Source: Heterobasidion occidentale
Lineage: Eukaryota > Basidiomycota > Agaricomycetes > Russulales > Bondarzewiaceae
DNA: 64,000 nucleotides
Direction: 5' to 3'
Assembly (NCBI GenBank): GCA_039111635.1
Contig: JBCAQO010000014.1
Span: forward strand, 1,302,001 to 1,366,000
A model generated the notes under the pieces. That model ran no database searches. It saw only the letters and a program-made list of their open reading frames with translations, and was not told the DNA's origin. Positions 1 to 11,917 of the stretch are shown one piece after another (position 1 is the stretch's first letter; each line of letters starts with the position of its first letter). Made by a program: the position numbers and the translations under genes.

Positions 1-11
1 ATGAATGACAG

Positions 12-268
12 TACCTCCTCAGCGACATCATCGTTGTCTGGCGAGCATGGATAATCTGGAAGCACAATGTCGGAGTTCGTGTGTTCCTCAGCATTTCTAT
101 CTTTGGCACCGCTGGTACGTTTCGATTTTATTTACTCGTGGTTTTTATCATGACATCTGTAGCAGTTACCTCCGTGATATTGGCTGTTCTCGATGTATTG
201 GAGAATGAGAAGGGTGAGGCTCTACACCCGACACTAGAGAAAAACATGCTCGGTACATTTGGCTCCTT
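12..268 (+). CDS. Partial multi-spanning membrane protein, basidiomycete-specific family
   Basis: Two exons can be read. The first (12-114) follows an acceptor CAG and encodes a stretch with the motif SDIIVVWRAW. The second (163 to the gap at 269) continues in phase after a 48-nt intron (GTACG...TAG) and is hydrophobic, then polar. The motif SD-hydrophobic-VVWRAW is common in large families of uncharacterised seven-helix-like membrane proteins of Agaricomycetes; this is family knowledge, not a search result. The 5' part lies outside the window and the 3' part is lost in the N gap, so start, stop and full topology are unknown. No function is assigned. Sequence after the gap (369-500) does not obviously continue the frame. 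Confidence 0.45.
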
Positions 269-368
269 NNNNNNNNNNNNNNNNNNNNNNNNNNNNNNNN
301 NNNNNNNNNNNNNNNNNNNNNNNNNNNNNNNNNNNNNNNNNNNNNNNNNNNNNNNNNNNNNNNNNNNN
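269..368. other. Assembly gap (100 N)
   Basis: Exactly 100 N, the conventional placeholder for a scaffold join of unknown size. It interrupts the membrane-protein gene at the left edge. True distance across it is unknown. Confidence 0.99.
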
Positions 369-1374
369 AGCGAGTGCGCGGGAGAGGATCGCGCCAGATG
401 AGAGGCTATAACAGCTGCAGTTTAGTCCCACCGCAATCGATGCAAGATAGAGGCGCGCAGGGGAGGAAGTAGACATTGTGGTGGTAGTTGATAAGGGGAT
501 CATCGGATAAACCGGGGAAAGTAGAAGTTATTGATTGACTTGTCAAACTCCATATCGAAAGTGGTCCACACCTGATGGTAGGCTTATCAACCGTATCTCA
601 CGCTTTCATAGAATGATCTAGCGAATGAGTGGAGGGATATCAGAGTGGAGGCTGGAATCAGCCAGCTAATCGCTATGCGCTGTATTATTTTGCTGCGGCT
701 AGAGTCTGGGAGGGAAGGCGTTTCTATCAATGATGATGGGTGCTATGATTAATCATAGGGGATCTGGTAACTTGATCGCAAATCGCCTTCTGCGCAAGTG
801 TAATGTCGGATGATAGCTTGAGAAAAATATTGTGTAAATCAAGAAGCTTACGGGTGATCCTGCGTCAGTATAGTGTATAGCGCAATCAAAAGGACGTTCA
901 GAGGCAAAAACTGACTTGCATCAATTGCCAGTCTAGGCTTGGAGTGAGCGTCAACATGATTGATGTTAGCAGCCATTAGATGCTCAGCGCCAATGGGCAT
1001 ATGAATACTTCCATAAGGGCCAGATATATAGCAGTGAGAATTTGTTGTACATTGATGGCAAGAAATTGAGATTCTCAAAGACGTCTGTGTGCGTGGAGAT
1101 CGCTGAGTACTGAGTCGTGACGTCACCCATTTCTGTTCTCCTGCGGCCGGCCCTAAACAGTCTCACTGAAATTCATGGCCACACTCACATCCAGACTTTA
1201 GCCAGAAAACACTTGGTGCAAGCTTGAGAAAATACGACTCTTGTCAGCCTGCGTAATAGTATTACATGGGCGGGATGTTACAGGTCAGAGAGCATCGTCT
1301 TCGACGCATAAACACGGATCGAGATTGTGAGGAACGCTCACTAATCCCCTTGTGGTTTCTCGAACTCAAGCCAA
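369..1374. other. Intergenic, no gene recognised
   Basis: No open frame here shows conserved motifs or a plausible exon chain. It lies downstream of transporter copy 1 and may hold the lost 3' end of the gapped membrane-protein gene. Confidence 0.5.
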
Positions 1375-3988
1375 CTAGTACAAATACCTGAATCCTTTCT
1401 TTCTCTCCATTGCCACCTCTATAGAGACCCCCTCCAGCCTTGCTGCGTCTTCCACCCGTTCGCGGTCTGCATCACTGAGGGCGTCAAGCTCTGCCGCTGC
1501 CAATCTTGCATTCTCGCGAACGAGCATCTGGCGTACAACTGCACCGAATATAGATCAGCATGAATGCATTTGCCTGCAGAGAGGTCGATAGCATATGTGA
1601 CGTACTCAACGCAAGTAAAGAACTGAAAAGGAGTGCTGCGAGGCTTATGAACATTGACGGGTGGTACTCAGGGCACCATTTTTCTTTCCAGATGAATGTA
1701 CCAATCCTGATGATGTTCAAGGCGTTAAAATCATAGTATTTTTCGTAGAATGGAACGTACAAATTTCCGATGTTTCCAATGCCGTTTACAATGCCGAAGG
1801 CCGCAGATCGCTTTGCTGGCGGTCGTGGAGCTGTGTTTGAGACCCATACCGCCGTCAGCGCAAAGCCTAGCGTACGCATGAGCAATAAGTATGAGACAAG
1901 GATGAGAGCAACGAGTCATACCAGACTCCCCCGCCGCCATGAGAAAGAGTGCAATATAACGACCTCCAATGGACATTGTATTGAGGCCGATAATATACCC
2001 TAGTACGGCACACCACCACCAACCCGCGATGTGGAAGAAGCGTTCACCAGTTCTGTCTGAGATTTGGTTAGCTGCAAAGTGCTTTATCTTTTCCACAACA
2101 ATCAAAGTGACATACCAGCATGCCATGCATTCAGACAGCACACAATAGTTGCAAAAATCCACGGAGGACTGGGAGATGCCATGAGTAAACGTTTACGTGT
2201 CCCACAACGTGCTTCACCCACGCTGCCAGGAGCAAACCAATTGTGACATTGAACCCGAATGTTGACGTTAATCTGATATATATGATAATGTTGAGGATCA
2301 AAACTATATTTGTATAGATTGCTCACGTCGGAAAGAAATTGGAGAAACTCAGACCAAGAAGCTGTGAGCAGTTCATGACCACCATGATACATACTTTGGG
2401 GTCTTTGATGGCCAACACGAAACCGCCCCAGGCCCTACAGAACGGTCAGTTCAGCCCGTAAATTAGAAGGGGATAATGCATTGAACGAACGAATCATGTG
2501 TAGTGTCTTCGTCCGCCTCGCCTGCATCTTCGGAAAGCCGCACTTGTGCGAGGCGCCGCTCAGCGGGTGAGAGCCAGCGGCTATTGTTCGGCTATCATGA
2601 TAAGGTGAACATACAATACGACGTCAGGAGCGGAGAACATACATAGTCTGGGAGCAAATAACTGTATGCAATATCAGTAAATGTCGAATAGACCATTCAG
2701 GTGAGCTGCTTACATTGTCCAGAATCCTAGAAACATCGTAACTGCTCCCTGCACTTGACTTAGCTATTCTTTGCAAAAAATCGCAGTTCATATACGATGT
2801 ATCGCACCTCGATGTAAAATAACCTGCAAAACACGGTTGAAGATTAGGCGGATAATCAGGATGCGTACACTTGATGGGAAGTAGGACGGACCATCTCCAG
2901 GCTCTGACTCAAAGGCGACCGTCCATACCAGAAAGAATACCTGCAGCTATGAGCTAAACGCAAATCAGCATAAATAGCTCAGTATTTTGTCGGCATACAA
3001 CCCACACTTCCAAAAGCGTTCGATATAAGAAGGCCACCGTATAGGATTGCCGAGCGGAAAGCCAGTTCCTGGATTGAGGATATCGGTCATATTATCGCTG
3101 AATCGTGAGCGAGACATTCCTCACATATCTTGTGTACCATCTCGATAAGAGATATATCGCTCCCGGATAGAAAGCAGCCTTTAATCGTATGAGCTCTACG
3201 CACGCTAGGCAAACAGTCATGGCCTAGCTCACCTCAGGCAATCCTATGAACAAACGGCATGCAACGATGCCGGCAAAGCTATGGGTGGCCTATAGAAGTT
3301 GTGAGACTCCACTATCGCTGGGTACAGCTTGGATAACGCACGCCTGTGAGAGTACTTGCCAAACCCCATACGACGACGCACGTTCCAATGTACAGGGATG
3401 GCCTAAAAGGTCGTGTGAGCAGCGCCGAGTGGTTGATCATCAGAAAAGTGCTGACCTCGTGATACGATTCAGGATCTGGAAGGCGTCTCGTTGAGTGTAG
3501 CTCTCGGACCCTGCAAAGAACTCACCATGTTGGATGGAATTTGTGCGGGACAATAGGTCGCATATAACGCCGCGAGAACAACATTGTACTTGATATCTGT
3601 GTCGCAGAGTCAAACCAAAATCGACATACAATGTCAGTGACATAAGGAACCTGTAAGACCTAGGTCTTGCTCTAAACCTTTCAGTCGAGCTGCAGTGACT
3701 GCAGTACGCTAAAAAATCAAATCGACAGTGGATATCTCCATTAAACAAGATGATGGGTGCAAAACGCACATCGATATAATTCAGGATGTAAATGGCGATG
3801 ATGATGGGCAACAGCCGTAAATCCAGCTTGCGAACCAGCCTCTTTTCTGCGGACTTCCTCAGAGGTCCGAGCAAGCTGCTATCACCATCGTCTTCGGGCA
3901 GTCGGCTCGATACCTTCCGCTCAATGATTTCGACGGAAGGATTAGCTCGTTTCTTGTCGATACATTCGATATCATCGTTGGGTGACAT
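1375..3988 (-). pseudogene. MFS transporter copy 1 (allantoate permease/Dal5-like), nonsense-disrupted
   Basis: A many-exon gene matching the other five copies. It starts ATG-SPNDDIE at 3988, with a charged N-terminus then the first helix (RLLPIIIAIYILNY), the RTAVTAARLKGLEQDLG exon, FYPGAIYLLSRWYT, the DRTGERFFHIAGWWW exon, and the C-terminal MERKKGFRYLY ending with TAG at 1375-1377. The family (anion:cation symporters of the major facilitator superfamily, 12 helices, plasma membrane) imports organic acids, vitamins or ureides; the substrate here is unknown. In the exon where the other copies read GRLG-RAWRW, this copy has TGA (complement of 2909-2911) in place of GGA, truncating the protein about midway. 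Other exons checked keep the frame and have usable splice sites, so the lesion looks recent or could be a sequencing error. Confidence 0.75.
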
Positions 3989-4517
3989 TGAGGATCAGAG
4001 GCGGAGGCAGAGATTCCAAGGACGGGTGACATGAAGTTGATATAGTACTGACCAAAGACCAATAGTGCGATGTAATGGTTTGGGGCTGGAGCTCGTGACA
4101 TGTCGACAAGGAAATTCTAAAAGTGGAGTCAATGGCCAATACCGCGAGTATATGGAAGAAGCAGCATCGGCGCTCTAGCAGTGCTAGCCTTGTAACGTCG
4201 GTGGAGTGGCCCATCTACCTACACGTGTTGTCTCAGCTCTGAAAGGACATAGACATACCATCACTTGAATCTTCTGATGCGCCCTCTACACATATAGATA
4301 GCTGAAGTTTGTGATATGCCTTCTAGACTTTTTAAATTTATAGCAAAAGGCCGAGGTCGCCTCCGAAGTCATTGTTCGCTTGCGAGCCTTGTTAGAGTGA
4401 CGTCAACAACAGACGAAGCCCAAGGCCGGAACTAACCTTATCTCGTCATGACACAAGTGTTCAACGTTCAGCGTTCAACTATTATAATTACCTAAAACCT
4501 GCTAGCGTTAGCTCAAG
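3989..4517. other. Intergenic between transporter copies 1 and 2
   Basis: Upstream region of copy 1 followed by the 3' flank of copy 2. It contains the CACGTG motif and an AT-rich stretch near 4480. No coding exon is seen. Confidence 0.6.
4222..4227. promoter_or_regulatory. CACGTG (E-box) upstream of transporter copy 1
   Basis: Palindromic CACGTG starting 234 nt upstream of the copy 1 ATG, inside a conserved context (TCTACCT-CACGTGTTG). The same motif sits 230-232 nt upstream of copies 4, 5 and 6. CACGTG is a typical binding site for bHLH regulators in fungi (Pho4/Cbf1 class); that assignment is inference. Confidence 0.45.
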
Positions 4518-7136
4518 TCAGTACAAAAATCTGAACCCCTTTTTTCTTTCCGTCGCTTCCTCAATTGAGATCCCTTCAAGTCTTGCTGCTTCTTCAACTC
4601 GTTCACGGTCTGCCTCGGTAAGGGCACTCAGCTCTAACGCTTTCAATATCCCATTTTCATGGATGAGCATCTGACGAACCACTGTAACGAACAGGTATCA
4701 GCATAGATCATACAGAATTATGAGAGACACACCAAGGGCAAGCAATGTACTGAAGGCCAGTGCTGCGATGCCTATAAACATCGACGGATGGTACTCAGGG
4801 CCCCATTCTGCCTTCCATGCAAATGACCCGATCCTGTTTTGTTTTTGTGAGAACGATGCGGAATTTTCGGAAAAGACTACATACAGATTACCCATGTTTC
4901 CGATGCTGCTCACGATGCTGATAGCTGCTGATCGTTTTGCTGGTGGACGAGGGATCGCGTTAGATACCCAAACCAGTGTCAGTGCATAACCTGGAAAACA
5001 CATGAGCGCAGCGATAGGCATATACCGATCAAACTGGGTCTCACCAGAATTTCCTGCCGCCATAATGAAAAGTGCAACATAACGACCCCCAATGGACATG
5101 GTATTGAGAGCAATGATATAGGCTATGATCACTCCCCACCACCAACTCGCAATGTGGAAGAAACGTTCACCGGTTCTGTCTGGAATTTGGTTGGCTTCAA
5201 TTCGTCGTCTTTTTCCAAGAGCGCAAAAGAAGCGCACCAGCATGCCACGCGTTCATACAGCAGACGGTGGTGGCGAAAATCCACGGAGGACTAAGGAAGC
5301 GCAGTAAGCATCAGCTTACGATCCTCTAAGCATCGCTCACTAACGCTGCGAGCAATAAGCTTATTATGGGGTTGAATCCGAGTGTTGATGTCAACCTTCA
5401 TTACGATCATCAACTTTGATATCGATTAAGATAGCCTTTGACAGTGTGCTTACGTCGGGAAAAAATTGATGAAACTGAGACCAAGGAGTTGCGAGCATGC
5501 CATCACCGCCATGACGGGGACTTTGGGATCACTGATCGCTGACACGAGGCCACTCCAAGCTCTAGAAACAATAGATCCAAGTCTCAGATCGATCAAATCT
5601 TGGGAGGCCGAACATACGAGTCATTGACAGAGTCCTCGTCAGCTTCACCCGTATCTTCAGAAAGCCGTACTTGTGCAAGGCGACGCTCAGCGGGTGAAAG
5701 CCACCGAGTATTGTTCGGCTATCATAGACGCAGGTGAGCCGTAAGCAACCAATGCAATGTCAACGGCGGAATGGAGGAACATACGTAGTCTGGCAGTAGG
5801 TATCTTCACAAAACTTGGTCAATGCAAGTCCGATATATCACTATGTCGCATTACTCACAATGTCCAGAGCCCTATGAAGATCGTGATCGCTCCCTAGTCT
5901 GTTGTCAGTTGCGTCCCTAAAACCCGCACGTTATTGCGCTACGCGATGAACATCAATACCTCAATATAGAACAGCCTGATAAATCATATGAAAGGTGAAT
6001 CGAACGGCCCCGGCGCGAGTTGGGGTGAGATAGAACGAACCATCTCCAAGCTCTGATCCCTAGGCAGCCCTCCATTCCGGACAGAACACCTGCCGCCATG
6101 AGCTAGGTATCATTTGAGTCTGAATGGCTCACTTCTTCGCGACTATATAACTCACACTCCCAAAAGCGCTTGATAGCAGGATGCCGCACGCGAGGATTGC
6201 TGCACGTAGACACAACTCCTAGGTTTGGATTTCAGTTTGGCTGAAGCAAAAGACCTTTTGAATGATTTTCACTTTTCTAGTGTACCATCTCGATAGCAGG
6301 TAAGTAGCTCCTGGATAGAAGGCAGCCTTGAGCGTGTGAATTAGTTTCGATGAGGTTGATAAATTTTATAGTTCAAACTCACCTCTGGTAATCCGATGAA
6401 CACGCGACATGCAAGGATGCCAGCAAAATTATGGGTCACCTTTCTGAGCTGTGAGGACGACTGTCTATGATTCTATTCGGATGATGACGTACGCCCGTTA
6501 GGGTACTGGTCAGGCCCCAGGCGATTACGCACATTCCAATATAGAGCGATGGCCTGAAAGATCGTGTGAACAGCGCCGGACGATTTCGACTTAGCACAAC
6601 ACTGGCCTTGTGATACGATTCAGAATCTAGGAAGTGTCTTGATGACTGTATCTGCTGAACGTGATAAGGAGCTCACCATATTCGACGGGACTTGTGCGGG
6701 ACAATATGACGCATACAATACTGCGAGGATTATATTGTATTGTATATCTTGGGCGCAAAGTCAGATACATCCAGCAGGATAGCAAGACAAACGAACCCGT
6801 AAGACCAAGGTCTTGCTCTAGACCTTTCAATCGAGCTGCAGTGATTCCGGTACGCTACAGGAGCGTGATACCAGTTTTCGGATGTCAGATGTCAAGCTTA
6901 AATCAGCAAAAAAGACTGACATCAATGGTATTCATGAGGAAAATTACAACCATGGCAGGCATGAGTCGCATATCCAGCCTGCGCACCAATTTCTTTTCCG
7001 CATACTTCCTTTGAATGCCAAACAGCGCATCATTGCCACCATCCTTATGTAGTGTGCGTGATGCCTTCTGCTCTCTTGGACCGAAGGAGGTACCATTCTC
7101 TGCGTTATCGAAGGGTTGAACATCGTCGAGTGCCAT
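4518..7136 (-). CDS. MFS transporter copy 2 (allantoate permease/Dal5-like)
   Basis: Exons can be followed from ATG (ALDDVQPFDN, 7136) to TGA at 4518-4520 after ERKKGFRFLY. Visible pieces in order: polar N-terminus, first helix (MVVIFLMNTID), RTGITAARLKGLEQDLG, DIQYNIILAVLYASYCP, FYPGATYLLSRWYT, GCLGIRAWRW, PNNTRWLSPAERRL, FINFFP, DRTGERFFHIASWWW and IPRPPAKRSA. This is the expected 12-helix proton-coupled organic anion transporter of about 500 aa at the plasma membrane; substrate unknown. No stop or frameshift was found. One oddity: the intron after ILNRITR has GC (AAG|GCCAGT, complement of 6605-6606) instead of the GT seen in the other copies, so correct splicing is not certain. It is head-to-head with copy 3 across 1.76 kb. 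Confidence 0.75.
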
Positions 7137-8892
7137 CAGGGATTGGAGGGAGACGCCAAGAGAAACGAGAATTCCAAGGACGTGCATTATTCATATAAAG
7201 CTTACAAAGGCTGAACCCGGTACTACGATGTCTGCGAATGTAGAGGGGACATCTCGCGACCAGTTCTGGATGAGAAGTTGGTGGTCAATCCCGTGACCCT
7301 GCAGCAGAGTGAACACTCACGACAGGTGATCCATCTACGTCCGCTTGCCATCTGGGAAACATTAGCGCTTGCAGATTGCCTACTTAGTACTCAGGAGCTG
7401 CACGGAAAAGAAGTGAAGGCCTACGGGTACAGCTGTCTAAACTCAACTTGAACGAGGAAAGGGAGGTCTATCGAGTACTGGTGCTGATTCATAATTCAGC
7501 GGCAATGTTGCGTTAACAGTCTCATATCTAACGGCGGACTCAAGGGTATCGTGGAGATGGAACGAAAAGACTCACCATATACATGTACGAAGGCACTCTA
7601 AGCGGACACAGACCATGAGTGTAAGGAGTTCTGAGACAACACAACATCCGAAGTATATCCGATCATCTACTGCATCTCTCTCCCTTCTTTTTTGAGTAAA
7701 AAAAAACATCAATAAGGATAAATTCGTGACACCATTGACTGGCAGCTGCGATTCACCTGTGCCAATCATCGGCGCCTATAGTGGGCGAATAATATTGCGT
7801 TCAGCTAAATGCTTGTACTGGGAAGTCATCAAAGGTGACAACTTGGATTGTAGTATATCGCTCAAAGACGTGCTGGTTGATCAGGAAAACAGTGGATGAG
7901 ATCAGAGACGTCGCAGTCTGCGCGCAGAGCCCAAGATTCCGTGTAAATTTTGGAAAAGGACAAGAATCTCTCCCTATCAGCGTACCATTTGTAACAGCTC
8001 TCCTTACCTTTTTTGGAGAATTTTGCCCGAGATCTCCACGGAAACCCCAGGCTCTGCGCGCAACGGGATGACGCCTGCCCTAAAGGCCACGGCGGCGTAT
8101 AAAATCCAACGATCAGGAACATTTTCTTTTCGTGCGGCGACATGGCTCTAATTTTCCCCAAATGTTGCTCATGGCTGCTCTATCTACGCGGCCGTTCGAG
8201 TGTCAAGCCATGCCCCGAGCAAAATGGACGTCTCAGTACCCAATGTGCACGCCTTGGTCGCTTTGCGACACGAGGGGGCGTGGGCGGGTCGGTGGTTCCT
8301 CACATCCCTACCATCTCTAATATATCATCGCTATTAATTCTCTACGCTGCTGTTACATATTGATTTTGAATCAAAATTCCTGTTCTGTAGAATGCTCTGG
8401 ACTCTCCGAATAAGCCTTGAGGCTGGCTTTGCTGAGTGACATGTTTTCTGGTCTTGGGTGGACATCCAAAATAATGTACTTGTATGGGCAGGTATGGGCG
8501 TTCACAGGTTTTGGCTCCTTTGTACATGCGGAAATCTGTATAGAAGGACCGCTGCACGGCACGACATGGCGCTCTGTAGCATTCAACGTGTTGATCTGTT
8601 TGATGCGCGTTTGCAGAATCGATCCGTACTATCGTCGCCCAAACCGCTTTCAGTGTGTCTTGTGAAGTCAGCTTACCTGGGGCTGCTCCGACAAGCTTCA
8701 CGCACTACGAAATCGGTAACTTCTATCCTCAAACTTTCCGAGGATTTCAATGAACAGTCACGAGTCCTCTCCCTGATCCCCATTTGCTCTTATCTCCAGC
8801 GCTCAACGTTCAGCTTTCGGCGTTAAGTCGGTGTTGGACCAGGTGAGTCGCTGGGATCTCTGCTGCCCCTACGTCGTCTCCCATTGACCTCG
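7137..8892. other. Divergent intergenic region between transporter copies 2 and 3
   Basis: Promoter-side spacer shared by two divergent transporter genes. The part near 7300-7360 resembles the upstream region of the other copies but lacks an exact CACGTG. An imperfect inverted repeat sits at 7919-8062. Open frames here have no exon structure or motif. Confidence 0.55.
7919..8062. repeat. Imperfect inverted repeat (fold-back)
   Basis: The left arm starts TGCGCGCAGAGCC and continues through TTCCGTG to an AAATTTTGG-like run. The right arm ends GGCTCTGCGCGCA and carries CACGGAA and a CCAAAA-type run in reverse complement. The outer 12-13 bp pair perfectly and the arms stay similar for about 45-55 bp around a loop of about 40 bp. 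It could be a small fold-back element or a structured RNA; no family recognised. Confidence 0.5.
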
Positions 8893-11517
8893 ATGTCTCT
8901 CAGCGATACCGAACATGTTGATAAGAAACCAACTGGAACCTTCATCGATTCCACGAAACAAGAGGTCTCCGGCACACTTCCAGGAGACGATGGCGAATTG
9001 CTCGGAGATCGGAGACAAACTGCAGAGAAATTATTAGTGCGTAAAGTAGATACGCGATTGCTGCCCATCATTGTCGTGATTTTCATCATGAATTACATCG
9101 ATGTGGGTCATTCTCCAGTCTTCAACTCGATGTATGAACTCTGGCATTGATGATTTCTTCCGTCTAGCGTACTGCAATCACCGCAGCCCGGCTCAAGGGT
9201 CTAGAGGAGGACCTTGGTCTAACAGGTTCTGTATTTCGCTGTTATAAATCAAGCTTCTAATAACTCTACGACACAGATATTCAATACAATATAGTCCTCG
9301 CAGTACTATACGCGTCATATTGTCCCGCACAAATCCCATCTACCATCGTGAGTACTTCTAGAAGTCCATAGCTTCAGTGACCGATGCATCTTTTCTCTTA
9401 GATCTTGAATCGTATCGCGAGGTCAAAATATTTCTTGGCCCACTAAGAATTGTCTAGCACTGTTCATACAATATTACAGGCCATCACTGTACATTGGAAC
9501 GTGCGTCATCATATGGGGCCTGACCAGTACCCTCACAGGCGTTTGTTTGTTAAATGTCGCCGCACTCAGCGGCTGTGGGATCTCAAAGCTCACAACGCCG
9601 ATAGGTGACCCACAACTTTGCCGGAATCCTTGTATGTCGCGTGTTCATTGGATTACCAGAAGTGAGTTAGATTACAACCATTCGCTTCACGTACACTCGA
9701 TTTATGCGTCCTAGGCTGCCTTCTATCCTGGAGCGATGTATCTTCTATCGCGATGGTACACGAACAAAGTGAAGGATGGCGCACCACTCTCCGCTTCACC
9801 GGTTTGTGATTAATGTCCCAAATTCAGGAGCTGGCTTTCCGTTCGGCGATCCTTTCAGCGGTCTCCTTATATCAAACGCTTTTGGTAGTGTAAGTCATAT
9901 CACTGTAAACAGATATACTATTTTCTCATTTGCGCTAGCTCATGGTGCTTCAGGCATACTTTCAGGCATGGAAGGTCGCCTTGGAATCACATCTTGGAGA
10001 TGGTTTGTCCCATTTCATCTATATTCATACATCGTGAGCATACACCGCATCTTTGATTTTGCAGGCTGTTCTACATCGAGGTATGCCACGTTGTGTCAAT
10101 TAATATCCTGAGGTCGTGAAAGGCGTGGCTGACACGATACTAGGGGGCAATCACGATGCTTGTAGGGTTCTGGACAATGTGAGGAATTGCAATCATTGGC
10201 ATAGTAGACGTACATCGAGTTTTTTTGCACAGGTACTTACTTCCAGACCATGTACGCTCCTTGTCGACGACATACCGTCATCATCTCATCGTGTTCTTCA
10301 CACCTGACAGCCCAATAACACCCGCTGGCTCTCGTCAGCTGAACGCCGCCTTGCACAAGTGCGGCTTTCAGAAGATGTAGGTGAAGCAGACCACGATACT
10401 GCAGTAGATTCGTCCGTCTATCCCACCGTATATAAGTTCCTCATAGGCTAAATTTCCTCTCCGTAGGGCCTGGAACGGTTTCGTGTTGGCTATAAAAGAT
10501 CCCAAAGTATCCATAATGGCGGTAATGACGTGCTCGCAGCTCCTTGGCTGCAGTTTTATTAACTTCTTCCCGACGTAAGAACTTCGTGTCACCCGCTTTG
10601 ATATTGTCCTCAGGGTCGTGATGTATGATAGGCTAACAGCGACACTCGGGTTCAACACTACCATTAGTCTGTTGCTTGCAGCGTGAGTGAATAACGCTAC
10701 AGAACCTCAAACTTATACTTACAAGGTTTTCCTAGCACCCCGTGGATTTTCGCTACCATCCTCTGCTGGGTGAACGCATGGCATGCGGGTAGGTTTTTTG
10801 AGCTGTCTTTACACCATAGACGCAACATACGATTGTCTCAAATCTAGACAGAACTGGTGAACGCTTCTTCCACATCGCAGGCTGGTGGTGGGCCGTCATA
10901 CTGGGGTACATTATTGGTCTCACGACAATGTCTACCGGGGGACGTTACGTGGCGATGTTTCTCATGGGAGCGGGGTATGCGGGTGCGATTTGTTCTTGAT
11001 CCCGAAAGGCTTCTATTGAGGCGCTTATGTAGGTGCTGCGCTCACAATGGTATGGGTGGCCAACGCAATACCACGTCCACCTGCGAAACGGTCTGCCGCC
11101 ATCGGCATCGTGAATGGGTTCGGGAACATAGGGAGTCTGTAAGTGCTGTCACTCTCAACGGCCTGCGTTAGTTGTTGATGGCATTTTATACCATGACAGG
11201 ATCGGATCATTCACTTGGAAAGCGGAGTGGGGTCCTGAGTATCGCCCTTCGATGGTGATAGGCATTGCAGCACTGACCTTCAGCTCTTTGCTTGCGCTTG
11301 GTATGTTTTAAGAAATGTCTCCGCATGACTACATTGACCTCAACCCACTGCAGAGATACGCCTGATGCTTATCCGTGAAAATAAAAAAACGAAAGTCACA
11401 GAACTTGGCGCTCTCGACAATGGGGGCCGTGAACGGGTTGAAGAGGCAGCAAGGCTTGGGGGGATCTCAACTGAAGAGGCGATGAAGAGGAAGTCAGGAT
11501 TTAGGTATTTTTACTGA
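8893..11517 (+). pseudogene. MFS transporter copy 3 (plus strand), frameshifted
   Basis: The only plus-strand member. It starts ATG-SLSDTEHVDK at 8893 and ends with TGA at 11515-11517 after the last exon (KSGFRYFY). Family exons are recognisable throughout: RTAITAARLKGLEEDLG, DIQYNIVLAVLYASYCP, FYPGAMYLLSRW, PNNTRWLSSAERRL, DRTGERFFHIAGWWW. The exon that encodes ELAFRSAIL-GGLLISNAFGS in other copies has lost one base near 9856-9860, so the first half reads in one frame and the second half (GLLISNAFGS) in another. In the next exon (about 9941-9960) two extra bases shift the frame again relative to LMAAGIL. The changes do not cancel, so no full-length product is expected. Same family and role as the neighbours; substrate unknown. 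Confidence 0.75.
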
Positions 11518-11917
11518 CTGACGTGTGTACAACCTATTCCTTGAACCTTGTTCAATCCGAAACGCGGCAGCATTAATGATCAAAAGTCACTGAGTCGAGT
11601 TCGTTTGATCTCCCTAGCCCTATTGTCTCTGCCTTGCAGCCTCCACATTGCGCCCGAAGTCACTCCCAGATCCGTATCAGTAATGCCCTCTCACTCGAAT
11701 GCAAAGGCAAATACTTGATTTGACTTCCACGGCCTAAATATGAGCCTCAACCGAGTGAACGATGGTCTATCAAACGCTGTCGAAGTAAATGCGAGCCCAA
11801 AATCGCAGAAACGCGGTATTCACTCACGTACGACGACATCTTAGGTACGCACGAGGATACAATTACAGATCGAAAACTCGGGAATTAGTTTTGAAGCTTG
11901 ACTTCTCCAACACTAGA
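11518..11917. other. Convergent intergenic region between copies 3 and 4
   Basis: Both neighbours end here. Part of it (about 11760-11900, with CAAACGCTGTCGAAGTAAATG) recurs between copies 4/5 (about 15050) and 5/6 (about 18485), so it belongs to the duplicated unit. No gene seen. Confidence 0.6.
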
